Assembly: GCA_013368445.1 (NCBI GenBank)
Contig: JAACJO010000018.1
Location: forward strand, 682,001 to 746,000
Reading direction: 5' to 3'
Length of the DNA stretch: 64,000 nucleotides
From: Leucocoprinus leucothites
Lineage: Eukaryota > Basidiomycota > Agaricomycetes > Agaricales > Agaricaceae
Shown here: one piece after another, positions 34,131-45,246 of the stretch
How positions within the stretch are numbered: position 1 is the first letter of the stretch
How the letters are laid out: each line of letters starts with the position of its first letter
The notes under the pieces: model-generated
What the model was told of the DNA's origin: nothing
Databases searched by the model: none
The model's input: the letters and a program-made list of their open reading frames with translations, nothing else
Position numbers and translations under genes: made by a program

Positions 34131-34989
34131 AAATTAATTTCATGATTCACTTCTTGGAATTGTGGTAGTTTCTCTGGGGCACCTTTGAGGATATCTTGAT
34201 ATTCATCATGCCAATGTTTGCATAAGTTTTCCATATTCTCTATTGAGTATTCATTCATTTTTCTTTTTCCCTTATCTATGGGCAGTTTCTCCTTCTGTAG
34301 GTTTCATTTTGGTTCAAATTGTTCACATAGTCTCTTGAACAGTTCATCCTCCAAGATATGTAATCTCATTACATGGTCATTGTCCTTCTTTCTATTCAAT
34401 GAAGACCATTTTGGGATGATAGGTTTGGATATCTCCTTTAATGTGGCCATTCAATAGAGGGGTATGTACGCCATCTGTTCTAATGTCTGTTGCATATCTG
34501 ACACCATTGTGTTCCATTCACTGGGCATTTTAGGGTCATGGTATACTCTATGGGCAGACTTCTTTGATGGTGTGTCTCATGCTTTCTTTACTGAGTTAGG
34601 ATCTATCCTCCTAATTCTGCTGTAGCTGAAGTTGTAATTCGTGTTCTTGTCTCCCTCTACTAGGTCTTCTACTTTTATTCTTGATGATGACAGTTCACAG
34701 TATTGTGAATTATTAGTACTTCTTTCCTTCTTGGCAATGCTCACACCAGTCTTATCCTTGTCAGGTTGGTTAACTTGTGTAAATTTGGGTTCCTCTATCA
34801 TTAGGGTGGCATGGTCATGGGGCAATATGTTCCCCTGGTATTGTTTTTCCTCTTCCTCTATGTCTTCAACTGTTACTCTTGGTGTGTGTGCCTTGTTTTG
34901 CTTTCTACCCTCATTCTTGACATTCTGAACTCCTTCTAGTCATTTCTTGACTTTATCTGTGGATCAGTACCTGTGCAGGCAAGTGTTGT

Positions 34990-35350
34990 CTGACTCTATT
35001 TTTATGGTGAGTGCTGGGATTCCTTGACCATTGAACTCAGTCTCATTCCATTCAAAGTCTAGCCATACATGGTTTTTTTGCATAAATGGTGTCCCAATAA
35101 TTGCATTATATCAGTCAAAGTTGGCTATGTCTACATAGGTGGGTGCAGTATGGTCCCCTACATTAATGTCTAAAGTGGTACTGTATTTGATCATAGATTG
35201 GCTGCCCACTATGCCCAGTTGGAGGACATGTGGATTTGTCAATTTGTGGACTTTGATGTTAGCCAGCTGGGTGAATACGGGGGTTATTCCCATGGTAGTA
35301 CTGCCTGAGTCCCACAATGCCCAAGCCTTGAGGCCCCCTATCTTCACTAT
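34990..35350 (-). pseudogene. Retropepsin-like aspartic protease of element B
   Basis: The minus-strand frame contains WALWDSGSTTMGI, the D-S-G catalytic motif of retropepsins, followed after ~80 residues by the I-I-G-x-P-F-M segment, the conserved flap-distal motif. It is interrupted by one stop between the two. Proteases of this family process the Gag-Pol polyprotein. Confidence 0.75.
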
Positions 35351-35639
35351 GGATGCTAGACATTGCTTTTTCCCAGATGTAGGTTGTGGTCAGTCAATTT
35401 TTTCCTTGGACTTTGGAACTGATATTTTCTTGAATTTAGCAAAGTTTCCAGGTCTCTGTCCTTCCTCTTGGTTGTATTTAGATGGTGCTACTGATGGGGC
35501 ATTCATGCAATTGCTTGAGTCATTGTCCAAATCATTGATCCACAAGTCAAAGTCCTCAACTTCAATATCAGTAGTTGTCATATTGGTTTCAAACTCACTA
35601 TCTCCATTAATACTTGAATTATCCTCTTCCCATCGTTCA

Positions 35640-38600
35640 TTTTTGTTATTATCAGCTTTGTACTATTTTTCAGTGTTTCCTGGAGATTCAATCTCTTCAT
35701 TGTCCTCAATGTCTGAATGTGTTGCTTGTAGGTGAGCCATTCTGTTCTCCTTTTTCTTTATAAAGCCTTTATTCCCATCTTTCTTAATGTCCTTCTTGAA
35801 AGGATTTGTTCCTTTGTTGGGGTCATCTTTCCTATCTATGGCCTTTACTTCATCCAGCTTCTTTCTGTTCTCATCCTTGTTATTATCTTTCTCTTTGCCC
35901 TTCCATTCCTGGGGCTTGATGTTCCAATTGTTCCTTTTTATATTCTGTTTATTGACAGGCCATGCTCCCTTTGGTTTGCGACATTCATTGTGCTCATCCT
36001 TTTTAATCTCCTTGTTTTTCTCTTTCAATTGTTTTTCCCTCCCAGTCTTTGATACTGAATCATAGTAGCTAATCATTCCTCTTCAACTCTCATAGGATAC
36101 AGCATAGTCAAGGAATTCCTCAAGTGTATTCACTTCTGGTTGTAAGCCATTCCTTACTAATAGTTCCTTTTTCATAGCTGATGGTATTCTTCTCAAGAAT
36201 AGTTCAACTAGGTAGTAGTTGTCTGGGTGGACTGTCATATTTGATGCATACTCTTTCAGGTTGTCATAGAATTCTTGTACTCCTGCTTTGTGCTTATATT
36301 TGGTTTTCTTCAGGTTCTCTCAAGCTTCCTGGGTTGATGTTGGTCATACAAACCAATTGTATAGGGTGCAAAGGCATTTCTTGAAGGTCCAATCCTCCTT
36401 TGTTCATGTAGCACTCATGATGTGTCTAACAATGAGGTTTTTTGCTTCACCACACAGGTAATATACCAAGTGCATCATTTGTACCTTGTTGTGTTGAATC
36501 TCTGGTCCTCCCAGACCTCATAATGCATAGTCCAAGCATACTGTGGTTATAAACCATTTGAGTTCACTGAATTTCAGACTTCCACTGTATGGTTCTATCC
36601 CTCTGTCACCTGGGGATTGGTTAGCATTGTGTTTGTACCCTTCAATCTTCTCAGGTAACTGGGATAGGTGTGTGTGTACAATATCTTTCAGTTAGTTATG
36701 CATTTGTTCCCAATATTTTTTGGCTGCTTTGCTGATTCCTGGGGTAGGTCCCACTAATACATTCCATGCCATTGAATATCCTCGCTGCACTTCAGGTAGC
36801 TGTGGTTCCTCTGACTGTTGTCTGGGTTGACAGTCCTCACTGGGTCCTGAGTAATCTCGAATGTGGTATTTCTCATTTTCAATTGGGATTTTTTGCTGTT
36901 GTAATTCTTCTTTGAAAGTGACACAATTTCCCTTTTGGGAATTGGATTGTGTGTTTGGTGATATATTTCTAGCTGTGAACTCAAATGGGAGTTGTGTTTG
37001 TGATTGTAGGAAACAGTATGTGCTGCTCGGATTCTTTAATTGACTTTTTATAGTTGCTGGCAGTTGTGGTAGTGGTCATTGTGTCTGTGGTGATTAAAAT
37101 CCTGTTGTGGTCTGTTGCTGATCAGCATCAACTGGTGGTTGTTGTGCCATGAGTGGTACTGGTAGGTGCGATATGGGTGGTTGATATTTCATGTTGCGCT
37201 GCCTGGGTATCTGCATTTGCAACAGTGGCTGTTGCAGCAATGATTTCCTCATTCTATTGTTGTTTTCTGCACCCACATAATATGAATTATAGACCTGGGT
37301 TGGTGACATCTCTCCTGCTCCATCTTGTGATGGTGCTGATACTATAGTTCATGGTGTTAGGTGTGTTGGATATCTCACTATAAATGGATTGTGATCATTC
37401 TGCTCATCTGTTTGTTGTGTCGATGCTGTCCCTAGTCTTCCTCATTGACGATGTTCATTCATCCCCTATATTTCATTGTATTCATTTTGAATTTGTTGTT
37501 GTTGCTCCTGGGCTGCAACATGTGATTCATATTGCTGATTGGATTCTCCAGGCTGTTGTGGTGTAAACAATCCTTTATAGGCCTCTTCAATTGTGGGCTG
37601 TGTGGGTACCACTGATGGTGGTCTTTCCTCTTTGATCAGTGGAAGTACTGTTGGTGTACTTGGTGTTGGTTGTTTGACTATTGGTATGGGCCAGTGTTTC
37701 GATCCCATGGCTATATATGGGGATTCAGAAAGTGTGCTTGAAGATGAGGATGATGTGCATGGGTATTTATCTTTCCTGTAAGTCATATGATATTCATTTG
37801 ATAATTGGCTCATTGGTGTCTTATTGCCTGGGCCCTTCCTCAGTTTGAGCTTCTGATATGCTGAAGCTAATTATCCTATGTTTTTATTAATATGTTCACG
37901 GTAAATTGGGTTTTGTTTATAATCTACTATTCCTAACCCAATATAAGTCTCTCTTGTAATTTTTTCAGCCTGTTCTATTATCTGTCATTGTCATCATTCA
38001 TCCATAATGTTCATTACTTCCCATGTCATTTGATAACAGGCCTCATTTAGTTCATCAAGGGGTAGTGATGTCATTTCTCTCTCAGGAGAGATGTTCTGTG
38101 TCTGGTTCTTGGTTGTGATACCTTTGGGTGTCAGGTTTTCCAATGTCAGGTCTATTACTCCTGTGGACCTTGTTATATGTGGTTGTCCCATCTTGTGGGT
38201 AATATTATAATTTCTGGAGCCTCGCAACTCATCATCTCTATTACTACTAGGGTTAATTGGGCCTCATGACTTGGTGTACTTAGACAGGCTTTGTTGCTCA
38301 TTGATGTTTGGGGGGCTTTGCAACTCCTGTTCATTCAGCAAGCCTTGCAACTTGTTGTTTGTCAGACCTTGCAGTTCTAGTGCTCTCACTGGTTCTGTTC
38401 CAGTTCCATCCCCCAGTATTTCAATCCCATGCCAGATAGCGTCTCAGAGTCTAAGTCTCTTGGCACTCTCAAATACTTGCCTCAGTAATTGATTTGCTCC
38501 TGTTTTGAAGTTGCAGGGTTGGCCACTTGATATGGGGAATGCCCTGGGTAGTGGGTTTGTTGGTGTTTCCATGAGCTGCAATGTTCATGGAAGGTGTGGT

Positions 38601-38700
38601 GGCATCTGTCTTGAATGCAGAGGGGTGGATATGGTGGTTTATATTGAGTGATGTGGCAATCATGGGGGTACAGGCTGGCTATTGTCACAGTAGTTCGGTA
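35640..38700 (-). pseudogene. gag-like region of element B
   Basis: Minus-strand coding with many stops. The best part, 36080-36780, reads as a retrotransposon Gag capsid: a WEQMHN segment, a GDRGIEPYSG..KF segment, a long helix pair with EFYDNLKEYAS, and VEEFLDYA-type repeats. A basic Lys/Asn-rich tail follows (35663-36076). Upstream (36860-38230) lie Gln/Pro-rich and Ser-rich stretches of uncertain extent. No zinc knuckle was found. Confidence 0.6.
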
Positions 38701-38729
38701 GTTCAATACAATCTGAAGATCTAAAAAAG

Positions 38730-38890
38730 TGAAACCTGTATGGGTTACCAGTGAGGTACTTAGTCTTCTGACAGAGTAGATCTGCACAGTTGGTGGTATT
38801 GAAGAAAGTAACTACTGTGACAATAGGGGTGTGACTACTATAGTATACTAAAGGGTCACACTAATGCTAAGATAATGCATCAGGGTTACA
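38730..38890 (-). repeat. 5' LTR of element B
   Basis: 161 bp. TSD AACAG on the right (38891-38895). On the element strand the LTR is followed by CTTTTTTAGATC; I could not assign a tRNA primer site. Confidence 0.93.
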
Positions 38891-39566
38891 AACAGCCTCA
38901 TGAACAAACATACAAGCTCATTGTCAAGCAGAGGAAGACTCAGGCCATCCAATTGGCTATCCTGAAGGAGTTAAAGGGAATTTGAGCTGAGTTGGGGACA
39001 CAGCACTTAGCAGTGTTGTCAAGTATCCAATCTCAGACCAAGGTTGTGGATGGGCTGGCCAAGGACTTTGAAGAGTTCTATGACTGGCTTGTCCTGGATG
39101 ACAAGGTGATGGACAATGAGGTGCATGAAAAGGCATGGGCGGAGTTGGACACCAAATTGGCTGCTAAGAAGAAAACCATGCTAGAGACATTGGATGCTGG
39201 GTTTGGGGGTGAGGGAGAGGCTGGAGAGGAGGAAGGTGAGGGAGAGGATGAGGGTGAAAATGGGAGTAAGTAGCCATCTTGTCCCTCCCACTCCTCCTAT
39301 GTTGCTTGGCTTCTTGATTGCAATTGTATTTTTGTTGCATGTCCTATTTTGTACTTCTGGTGTTGGACTTTGTGGAGAATGAATTTGGTTTTTCTTGGGC
39401 ATTAAAGGTGTGAATAGAACATCCAAAATAAGGAAAAGGATCCAAGGGAGATGAGGCTATTGGGTGTAAGTAAAAAAGTACGAAAAATTGTCCAAGTCCA
39501 AATAAGAAAAAAGCAAGTGAGCCAATATCTGAAGATGGATAATGAAAATATGTAGCAGAAAAAGAA

Positions 39567-40010
39567 CTAAGGTAATAGAAGTGGACCAGGCTTGTCAGGA
39601 TAAGCAGAATGGAAATCAGAAAGAAGTTCAGTCATGTGTGTAAGTTTGGTAGCAGGTAACCACAAAGATTCTTCATCAGTATCTTCATATCCCAACCAGA
39701 TGACCTTGTAAAGAAGTTTGCATGCACAACATTGATTGATCTTCAAGTCTACAATGCAGGCAATCTCATACTCCAGTTCACCATCAATGACAACAGGAGC
39801 TGGAGCTGGTTCTATACAGTCAGAAAATGGATTGGGTGTGGTCAGCTCAAGCATGGAAATATGGAAGACAGGATGAACAGCATACATGGAATCTGGAAGG
39901 CAAAGGGTGAATGAGTGAGAACCAGGTTGAGTGATAATTTTGTATAGACCAAGATATTTTTCAGAAAGCTTCTTGGATGGACAGGTAGTGCAGAAAAATT
40001 GAGCTTTCAT
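39567..40010 (-). pseudogene. Chromodomain and integrase C-terminus of element A
   Basis: Continuous minus-strand frame of 147 codons. It has the integrase C-terminal SEKYLGLYKI and HPVFHISML motifs, then a chromodomain with LLYKVIWLGYED and a DEESLWLPA core, ending YPDKPGP as usual in fungal chromoviruses. Several positions normally Arg are Cys, consistent with CGN to TGN change. Confidence 0.85.
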
Positions 40011-40067
40011 GAAAACTTTCTGGCCAACTTTGAACTCCAGGGCTGGTAACCAATGTGCATCAGTGGA

Positions 40068-41065
40068 TTACTGGTAGCATTCTTGAGCAGTGGCTATCTC
40101 AGCTTTGAGAGTAGTGTGTAATTCATCAAGGTTGACTGTGAAGTCATGTGCACAAGCCAATGGGATATCATGTTCAGGATGGACTGTAATATTAGGGTGA
40201 TAACCCTTGTTGGTGAAGAAGGGTGATAACCCTTGTTGGTGAAGAAGGGTGATAACCCTTGTTGGTGAAGAAGGGTGATAACCCTTGTTGGTGAAGAAGG
40301 GTGATAACCCTTGTTGGTGAAGAAGGGTGATAACCCTTGTTGGTGAAGAAGGGTGAAATTCTGATGGTAGCACTGGGCATGTTGTTGTATGTGAATTCTG
40401 CAAGTGGGAGGAGGTTGGACCAGTTGTCCTGCTGATAGTTGCAGTAAATGTGAAGATATTGCTCTAATGTCTGGTTAGTTCATTCCATCTGTCCATCACC
40501 TTCAGGATGATAACTGGATGTGAAGTGAAGGTGCATGTCCAGAGCTGTGCCGAGGGAATGGAAGAAGTGTGAGATGAGCTCTGAACTGTGATCAGAAGAG
40601 ACATGAGAAGGAACACCATGCTTAGAGAATATGTGAATGATGAATAACCATGCCAGTTCTGCTGAAGTGATAGTATTGTGGGAATGAATACAGCCTGTTT
40701 GGAGAGTTGGTCAATGATAACAAGGATGGTATCAAAGCCAGAGGAGGAAGGGAGTTTCTTGATGAAGTCCATTGAAATTGAATTCCAAGGGCATTCAGGA
40801 ATGGGGAGTTGCTTGAGGTTACTGTATGGCTTATGGTGCTGAGACTTGGATCGCATGCAGGTAATGCAGGATTTACAGAAAGCCTTGACCTGAGATCAGA
40901 TATCAGGCCAGGTGTACTCATGTCAGATGAGTTTGAGGGTTTTATTCTGACTGAAATGGCCAGGAAGGACATGATCGTGTTTGTATTGTAGAACTCTGAG
41001 TCAAAGGTTGTTGACATCAGGTACATAGATCCTGTCATTGAGTTGAAGGAAACTAGTGGAATCAA
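40068..41065 (-). pseudogene. Integrase of element A, with internal minisatellite
   Basis: The minus strand encodes the core starting SISMDFIKKLPSSSGFD (about 40780) and, after frameshifts, the conserved [14 protein letters not shown] motif near 40200-40380. A 26 bp tandem repeat (40196-40357) multiplies the [11 protein letters not shown] codons. With about five extra units the frame is shifted, so downstream integrase is disconnected. Confidence 0.8.
40196..40357. repeat. 26 bp perfect tandem repeat, six units
   Basis: The unit GGGTGATAACCCTTGTTGG plus TGAAGAA recurs six times with no visible mismatch. Flanking partial units show it arose from a single-copy stretch of integrase coding sequence. 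Confidence 0.95.
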
Positions 41066-41279
41066 CTGACCACTGGCCTTCAGGATGAGTGATGTGAGCA
41101 GATGCGATTGGGTCTAAAGGAAGTGAATTAAGGATATCAGAATGAAGTTTCTTGAGATCTAGTATGGTGGCAGTGTGAAGGGAAGGAGTGGAAAAATAAG
41201 TAGCTCAAACTAAAGCTGATAACTGTTCATACAAAAATACAGGACAGAAATTATGAGGATTGACCAAAGTGTAGCCATT

Positions 41280-42106
41280 ATTCCCCCCTTTAGGGTAGAT
41301 GTCCCATCATCTAGTGAGAGCATCAGGCTTGGTTCTGAGTTGGCCAGGTCAGAAACAGATGATAAGGTTGAACTGTGATATGAACTCAGACCAATGAACC
41401 TGTCAATGAGTTAGGATCTTTGTAGTGCAGAAGTATTACAGGTTCTTGTGATTGGTAACAACATCAATAGGAAGTGAGGCTCCTTCAAGGTAATGCCACC
41501 AGGTGCAGAAAGCCTCAAAGATAGCAAGGAGCTCTTTGTTGTGAGTGTCATAGTTTAACTTAGCCATGTTGAAGATGCAGGAGTAGAATACAATCAGGTG
41601 GACTTGGTTGTCATCCACAACAATGGACAGGATGGCAGCAAGCACATAATCAGAAGCATCAGTCTCAATGATGATTTGGGCATTGGGTATCCAGTGAGTG
41701 AGGATAGGAGCAGTGGTGAACGCTTCTTTGAGGGATTTAAAAGCTTTGTGACACTGTTTGTTGAAGTTCCACTTAGATGCTTTTCAGATGAGGCACATAA
41801 GTAGGACGATGATATCAGAATAGTTGTAAATAAAGTGTTGATAGAAATTGGCAAAACTGAGAAAAGACTGTATGTCTTTGACTTTCTTCAGTTCAGGCCA
41901 CTCCTGGATGATTTTGATCTTGTCATCCAACATTTTGAAATCATCTGGTGAGAGGATATACCTGAGGTATTCAACAGAATTGGAATGGAACTCACATTTT
42001 TCTGCTTTAGCATACAGGCCATGCTTACAGAGCCACTTGAGGACATCTCAAACATGTTTCTTGTGTATGTCGAGGTCATCAGAGTAGATGAGGATGTCAT
42101 CGAGAT
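41280..42106 (-). pseudogene. Reverse transcriptase thumb/connection and RNase H of element A
   Basis: Continuation of the RT interrupted by the mariner element. Directly left of the TA at 42106-42107 the minus strand reads on from the YLDD motif as DDILIYSDD and LDIHKKH. Then come the KCEFH segment, the connection with SFLSFANFYQHF, and RNase H with IIETDASDYVLAAILS and a THNKELLAI segment. Several stops interrupt it. Confidence 0.85.
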
Positions 42107-42107
42107 A

Positions 42108-45100
42108 AGGTAGACAACATCAAGATTTAGCACCTTATGTAAGCACATTGATAGACACCCAAAGTGGCAAAATATCGCATTCTAGGTACACTTGGAGGGG
42201 TGCTTATGTTGACAGTACTTGACTGCTATCTGAGAACCTCTCTACATACTCCTGGCGAAGCTCCCTTGCAATTTCTGGAGGAAGTATGCGATGACCATGA
42301 TACTTCCTATTTGCCCACACTGCTTCTGGGCCTGTTAAGCCTTGAGAATAAGTATAAATAAATCATGCCACCCTATTTGCGTATCTTATCAATAATCACA
42401 TTATCAGTAATTATATTCAATGCCATTGTCATGAAGGAAGCTTACTGCTGTATCTGGAGCAAAGGGACATCATCCAGGCAGCTCTTGACAAGTGCCTCCA
42501 TCCCCTCTAAATCATCAGTCTTCAGAGAATTTCTGTACCGCAGCTTAGCTGCACCCCAATACTGCTCAATGAAATTGAGCTCACAATGATATTTTGGGTA
42601 AAAGTCACAGATGTGGCCTTGAGACGTGATGAGTTCTTCGAGCTGGGACTTCTGATTAACAAAATCAGGCTGGCAAAACAGTAACCAATGGCAGCAGCAG
42701 TCAGTGCAGCCTGGTTCACACTTGAATCCCTCACACTGGGCAAGCAGCTCCCCATTAGCTGGCCAAAGTCCCCACTCTTTGATGATGAGCTCCATTCCCT
42801 TGAACCACCCTGGTGTAGTTGGATGATCATCTGGAAAATACAAGTCCTGGTAGATAGAAACACCATCTTTCTCAAAAGAGGTTGATCGCATTTTTGGGCC
42901 ATCTTTACAGTGACACCATGTTTCATGAGGAAATTTTGGCATCTGTTGAGCTGAAAGAGCATCTGCAGCTCAGCACTGGTGACTTGGAGCATTATCAAAA
43001 AGAAAAAGGCCAGTCACAAACCCATTTGTTTTTTCCTCAAAAATGTTGATTGCCTTATCAGCCTGAGCCAACAGATCTTCACCAGTAAAATACCCATCCC
43101 AGTTTTTCCCTGCTTTGAAAAAAATACGCGCTTCCCTGCAAAGTCAGGAGTTAGAAGTGTTCTGTTGAGATGTCCAAAAATAAAACTTCTCACTCTCCTG
43201 CATGCACCAAGCATCCCCAATCAGGTGTCAGAAATTCTGAAACCATGATTGATGGTCCTTCTCCCTTCTTCTCAGTTGATGACTGCTCTCCTTTGTGACC
43301 CCATTTCGACCTTCTGTGATCATTCCCATAAAAAGTTGATTCATCATGGGTGAGGGGAATCAACTGGAACCGACCCACTTGTTCAACTGGAAAGCCTTTT
43401 GGTGGTGGTGTTGCATTGCCATTGTTATCATAGAGAAACATCCACAGTTTGTACTCCTCCTTCCATCACTTAATAAAACCTTTCCTGTACTCAACAATAT
43501 CCTCACACTCATGTCCATCAACATACATCCCATTTTGCTTTCAGGTGTACCACTAATTGAGCCGATGGAGCCATTGTTGAGCCGTGTGGAGTGTGATGCT
43601 TTTGGGAACCTTCAAGCCAAACCACTGCTGAACTTCAGATGTTGAGACATATTCAACAATGTCTTCAGCCCATATGTATCCATTTTTTGCTCTTGTGATC
43701 AGGTATAACTGCAGTTCAGATGAGAAGTCTTTGTCATCAATGACTGATGGGACAAGTGCAGTGCCACAATTGTAAAGTGGGAGACTTTGTTTATGAAGGT
43801 ATTCATATATCCACATCCATATAGTGCATGCATGACTGACACTCTTTCCTGAAGCCTTGGCCACAAGAACAGATGCTTCCTGCCAGGTGTAGCTCAGCTC
43901 GGTATCAAGATAGAAGTTCAGGGCTGAGATCATGGTCATGAGACAAGTTCGGATGAGTGGTGTAAGCTTCTTGTCCTTGGACAGCAAGGTAACCTTGATT
44001 CTGACTTGCCAGAGTCTAGGAAAGTCCTTGTAACACATCTGGTTCAAGGACTTGTCCATCTCTGTCTCCAGACTGTCATCAATGGGTATGTTTCGATTTT
44101 TCATGTCATCAAGGATGGTTTTGATACATTCTTTTGCCTCTAGGACTCGTTTATCACCCTTATGAAGAGAATTTTGAATGTAATCCATCTTTGGTTCGAG
44201 TTTCTGGAATAATGTGAGCCGAAAACACTGTAGAAACACCTCTCTTACTCACATCTACCTTTTCTTCTCCAAAAATCCGCTCCACATGTTCCTCAATACT
44301 CTCTTCATCCACTTCTTCTGTGGTTTTGTCATCTCCATCACTCTGGACCTCCTCCTGGTCCTTTGGCTCGTCCGATTGAGGGCTTTTTTGCTCTGGAAGG
44401 ATGAGATATTCATTGATGAGCTTGAGCCCTCCTTCCACTAATTTTCGACGTTTTGCGGCCCAATCTCGCTTTGTTCTATCGGAGTTTCCAGTATAATGTC
44501 GAGGTCTCTTTGGCCCTTGTGCCTGCAGGTCTTTTTCTGCCTTTTGTGCCACTTGGAATGCCACCTGCAAGGTTGCTGCAAAACTCCGGACCTCATCCTC
44601 TGTTTTCTCCTCTCCAGCCTCCAACTCTTCACCATCTTCGTCATCAAGATCTATAATACCCCTAGGATTTCCTCTAACATCCATTTGTGGTTTGAAAACT
44701 GTTTCTAAGGTGTCGAAGATTTGGTTATCTGCTGCAGAGGGGGAGGACAAGAGAGTTGGAGCATCTTGGGAAGGAGGAGCCGCATTTTTGATGCATTTCC
44801 ATCCATAATTGGCCTTAGAAAGGTTGTTTATGCGTGCTCTATGAGCTTTGAAACAATTTCCCATTACTCTGTGGGCAGAAATGCGAAATATATTCTGTTT
44901 TTTGTTGGTGCCCTTGCTCTTCCCCCAGCCACAAAGTGGTCACGTGAATGCTTACATAAGCGGCAAAATATCATGGATCTCAAACCCTCACTGGCCTCAG
45001 CCTTTGTCAAACGAACGATTAAGGTAGACTGTGCACTTTTGGTTTTAAAGAGAAAAAAATTAAATAATAATTTATATACAGCATTATCTTGGAAACCAGC

Positions 45101-45245
45101 TCCTAGGAACTATTACTATAAACTCTATCTGTCATCCCCAGGGATTATTTTGTCTCAAACTTGGTTTGTGTTGTCACAATTAAGCTCGTCGTTGAGAGTA
45201 AAAGTTGCTTACATAACACGTGTGTATTTCTGATGTCGTCTACCT
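42108..45245 (-). mobile_element. Tc1/mariner-type DNA transposon, 3.14 kb, inside element A pol
   Basis: Terminal inverted repeats start AGGTAGAC(A/G)ACATCA at both ends, with a shared TTATGTAAGCA inner block. TA target duplications lie at 42106-42107 and 45246-45247. The interior encodes a DDE transposase on the minus strand. Its insertion splits the Tyr codon of the RT YLDD motif. Confidence 0.9.
42442..44864 (-). pseudogene. DDE transposase of the mariner-type element
   Basis: The N-terminal half (44864-44276) is acidic and Lys/Arg-rich, with a long disordered stretch. A GT-AG intron near 44216-44260 leads into a helical DNA-binding region (44215-43553). The catalytic part follows: MYVDGHE near 43530, first Asp in THDESTFYGND (about 43340), second Asp in FLFDNAPSHQ (about 42995), Glu in ELNFIEQYWG (about 42560). 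This spacing fits the IS630/Tc1/mariner DDE superfamily, in a version widespread in Agaricomycetes (from memory of the family). Internal TGA and TAG codons at 43440-43560 and 43190 make this copy non-functional. Confidence 0.82.
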
Positions 45246-45246
45246 T

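Larger units (their letters stand above)
28306..38890 (-). mobile_element. Element B: full-length 10.6 kb Ty3/gypsy retrotransposon, minus strand
   Basis: 161 bp LTRs at 28306-28466 and 38730-38890 (TGAAACC...GGTTACA) and a perfect 5 bp TSD AACAG (28301-28305, 38891-38895). On the minus strand: gag-like region, aspartic protease, RT/RNase H, integrase core, chromodomain-like segment, then a long extra 3' coding region before a purine tract (GAAGAGGGGATG) and the 3' LTR. The LTRs differ at several positions, and all differences I saw are transitions. It is inserted in the antisense gene of element A. Confidence 0.92.
27427..39273 (+). pseudogene. Antisense gene of element A: coiled-coil Zn2Cys6-like protein, split by element B
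   Basis: Plus-strand gene opposite to element A's gag-pol, between the 3' LTR and the chromodomain. Exons: 27427-28181, intron 28182-28232 (GTGAGT...CACAG), then 28233-28305. The coding frame resumes after element B at 38896 and ends at 39273. The N-terminal half (27480-27800) is a long Glu/Lys/Arg-rich coiled coil. Spliced residues form CX2CX6CX10CX2CX6C (C codons from about 28135 to 28281), matching the fungal Zn(II)2Cys6 binuclear cluster spacing. The C-terminal part is helical, with FEEFYDWLV and an acidic tail. Three internal stops (27712, 28078, 38982) are all TGA and fit CGA to TGA. The product may be a DNA-binding protein; its function is unknown. Confidence 0.7.

Noticed and set aside
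40196..40357. 26 bp repeat as a CRISPR array
   Set aside because: Units are directly adjacent without spacers, and the organism is eukaryotic.
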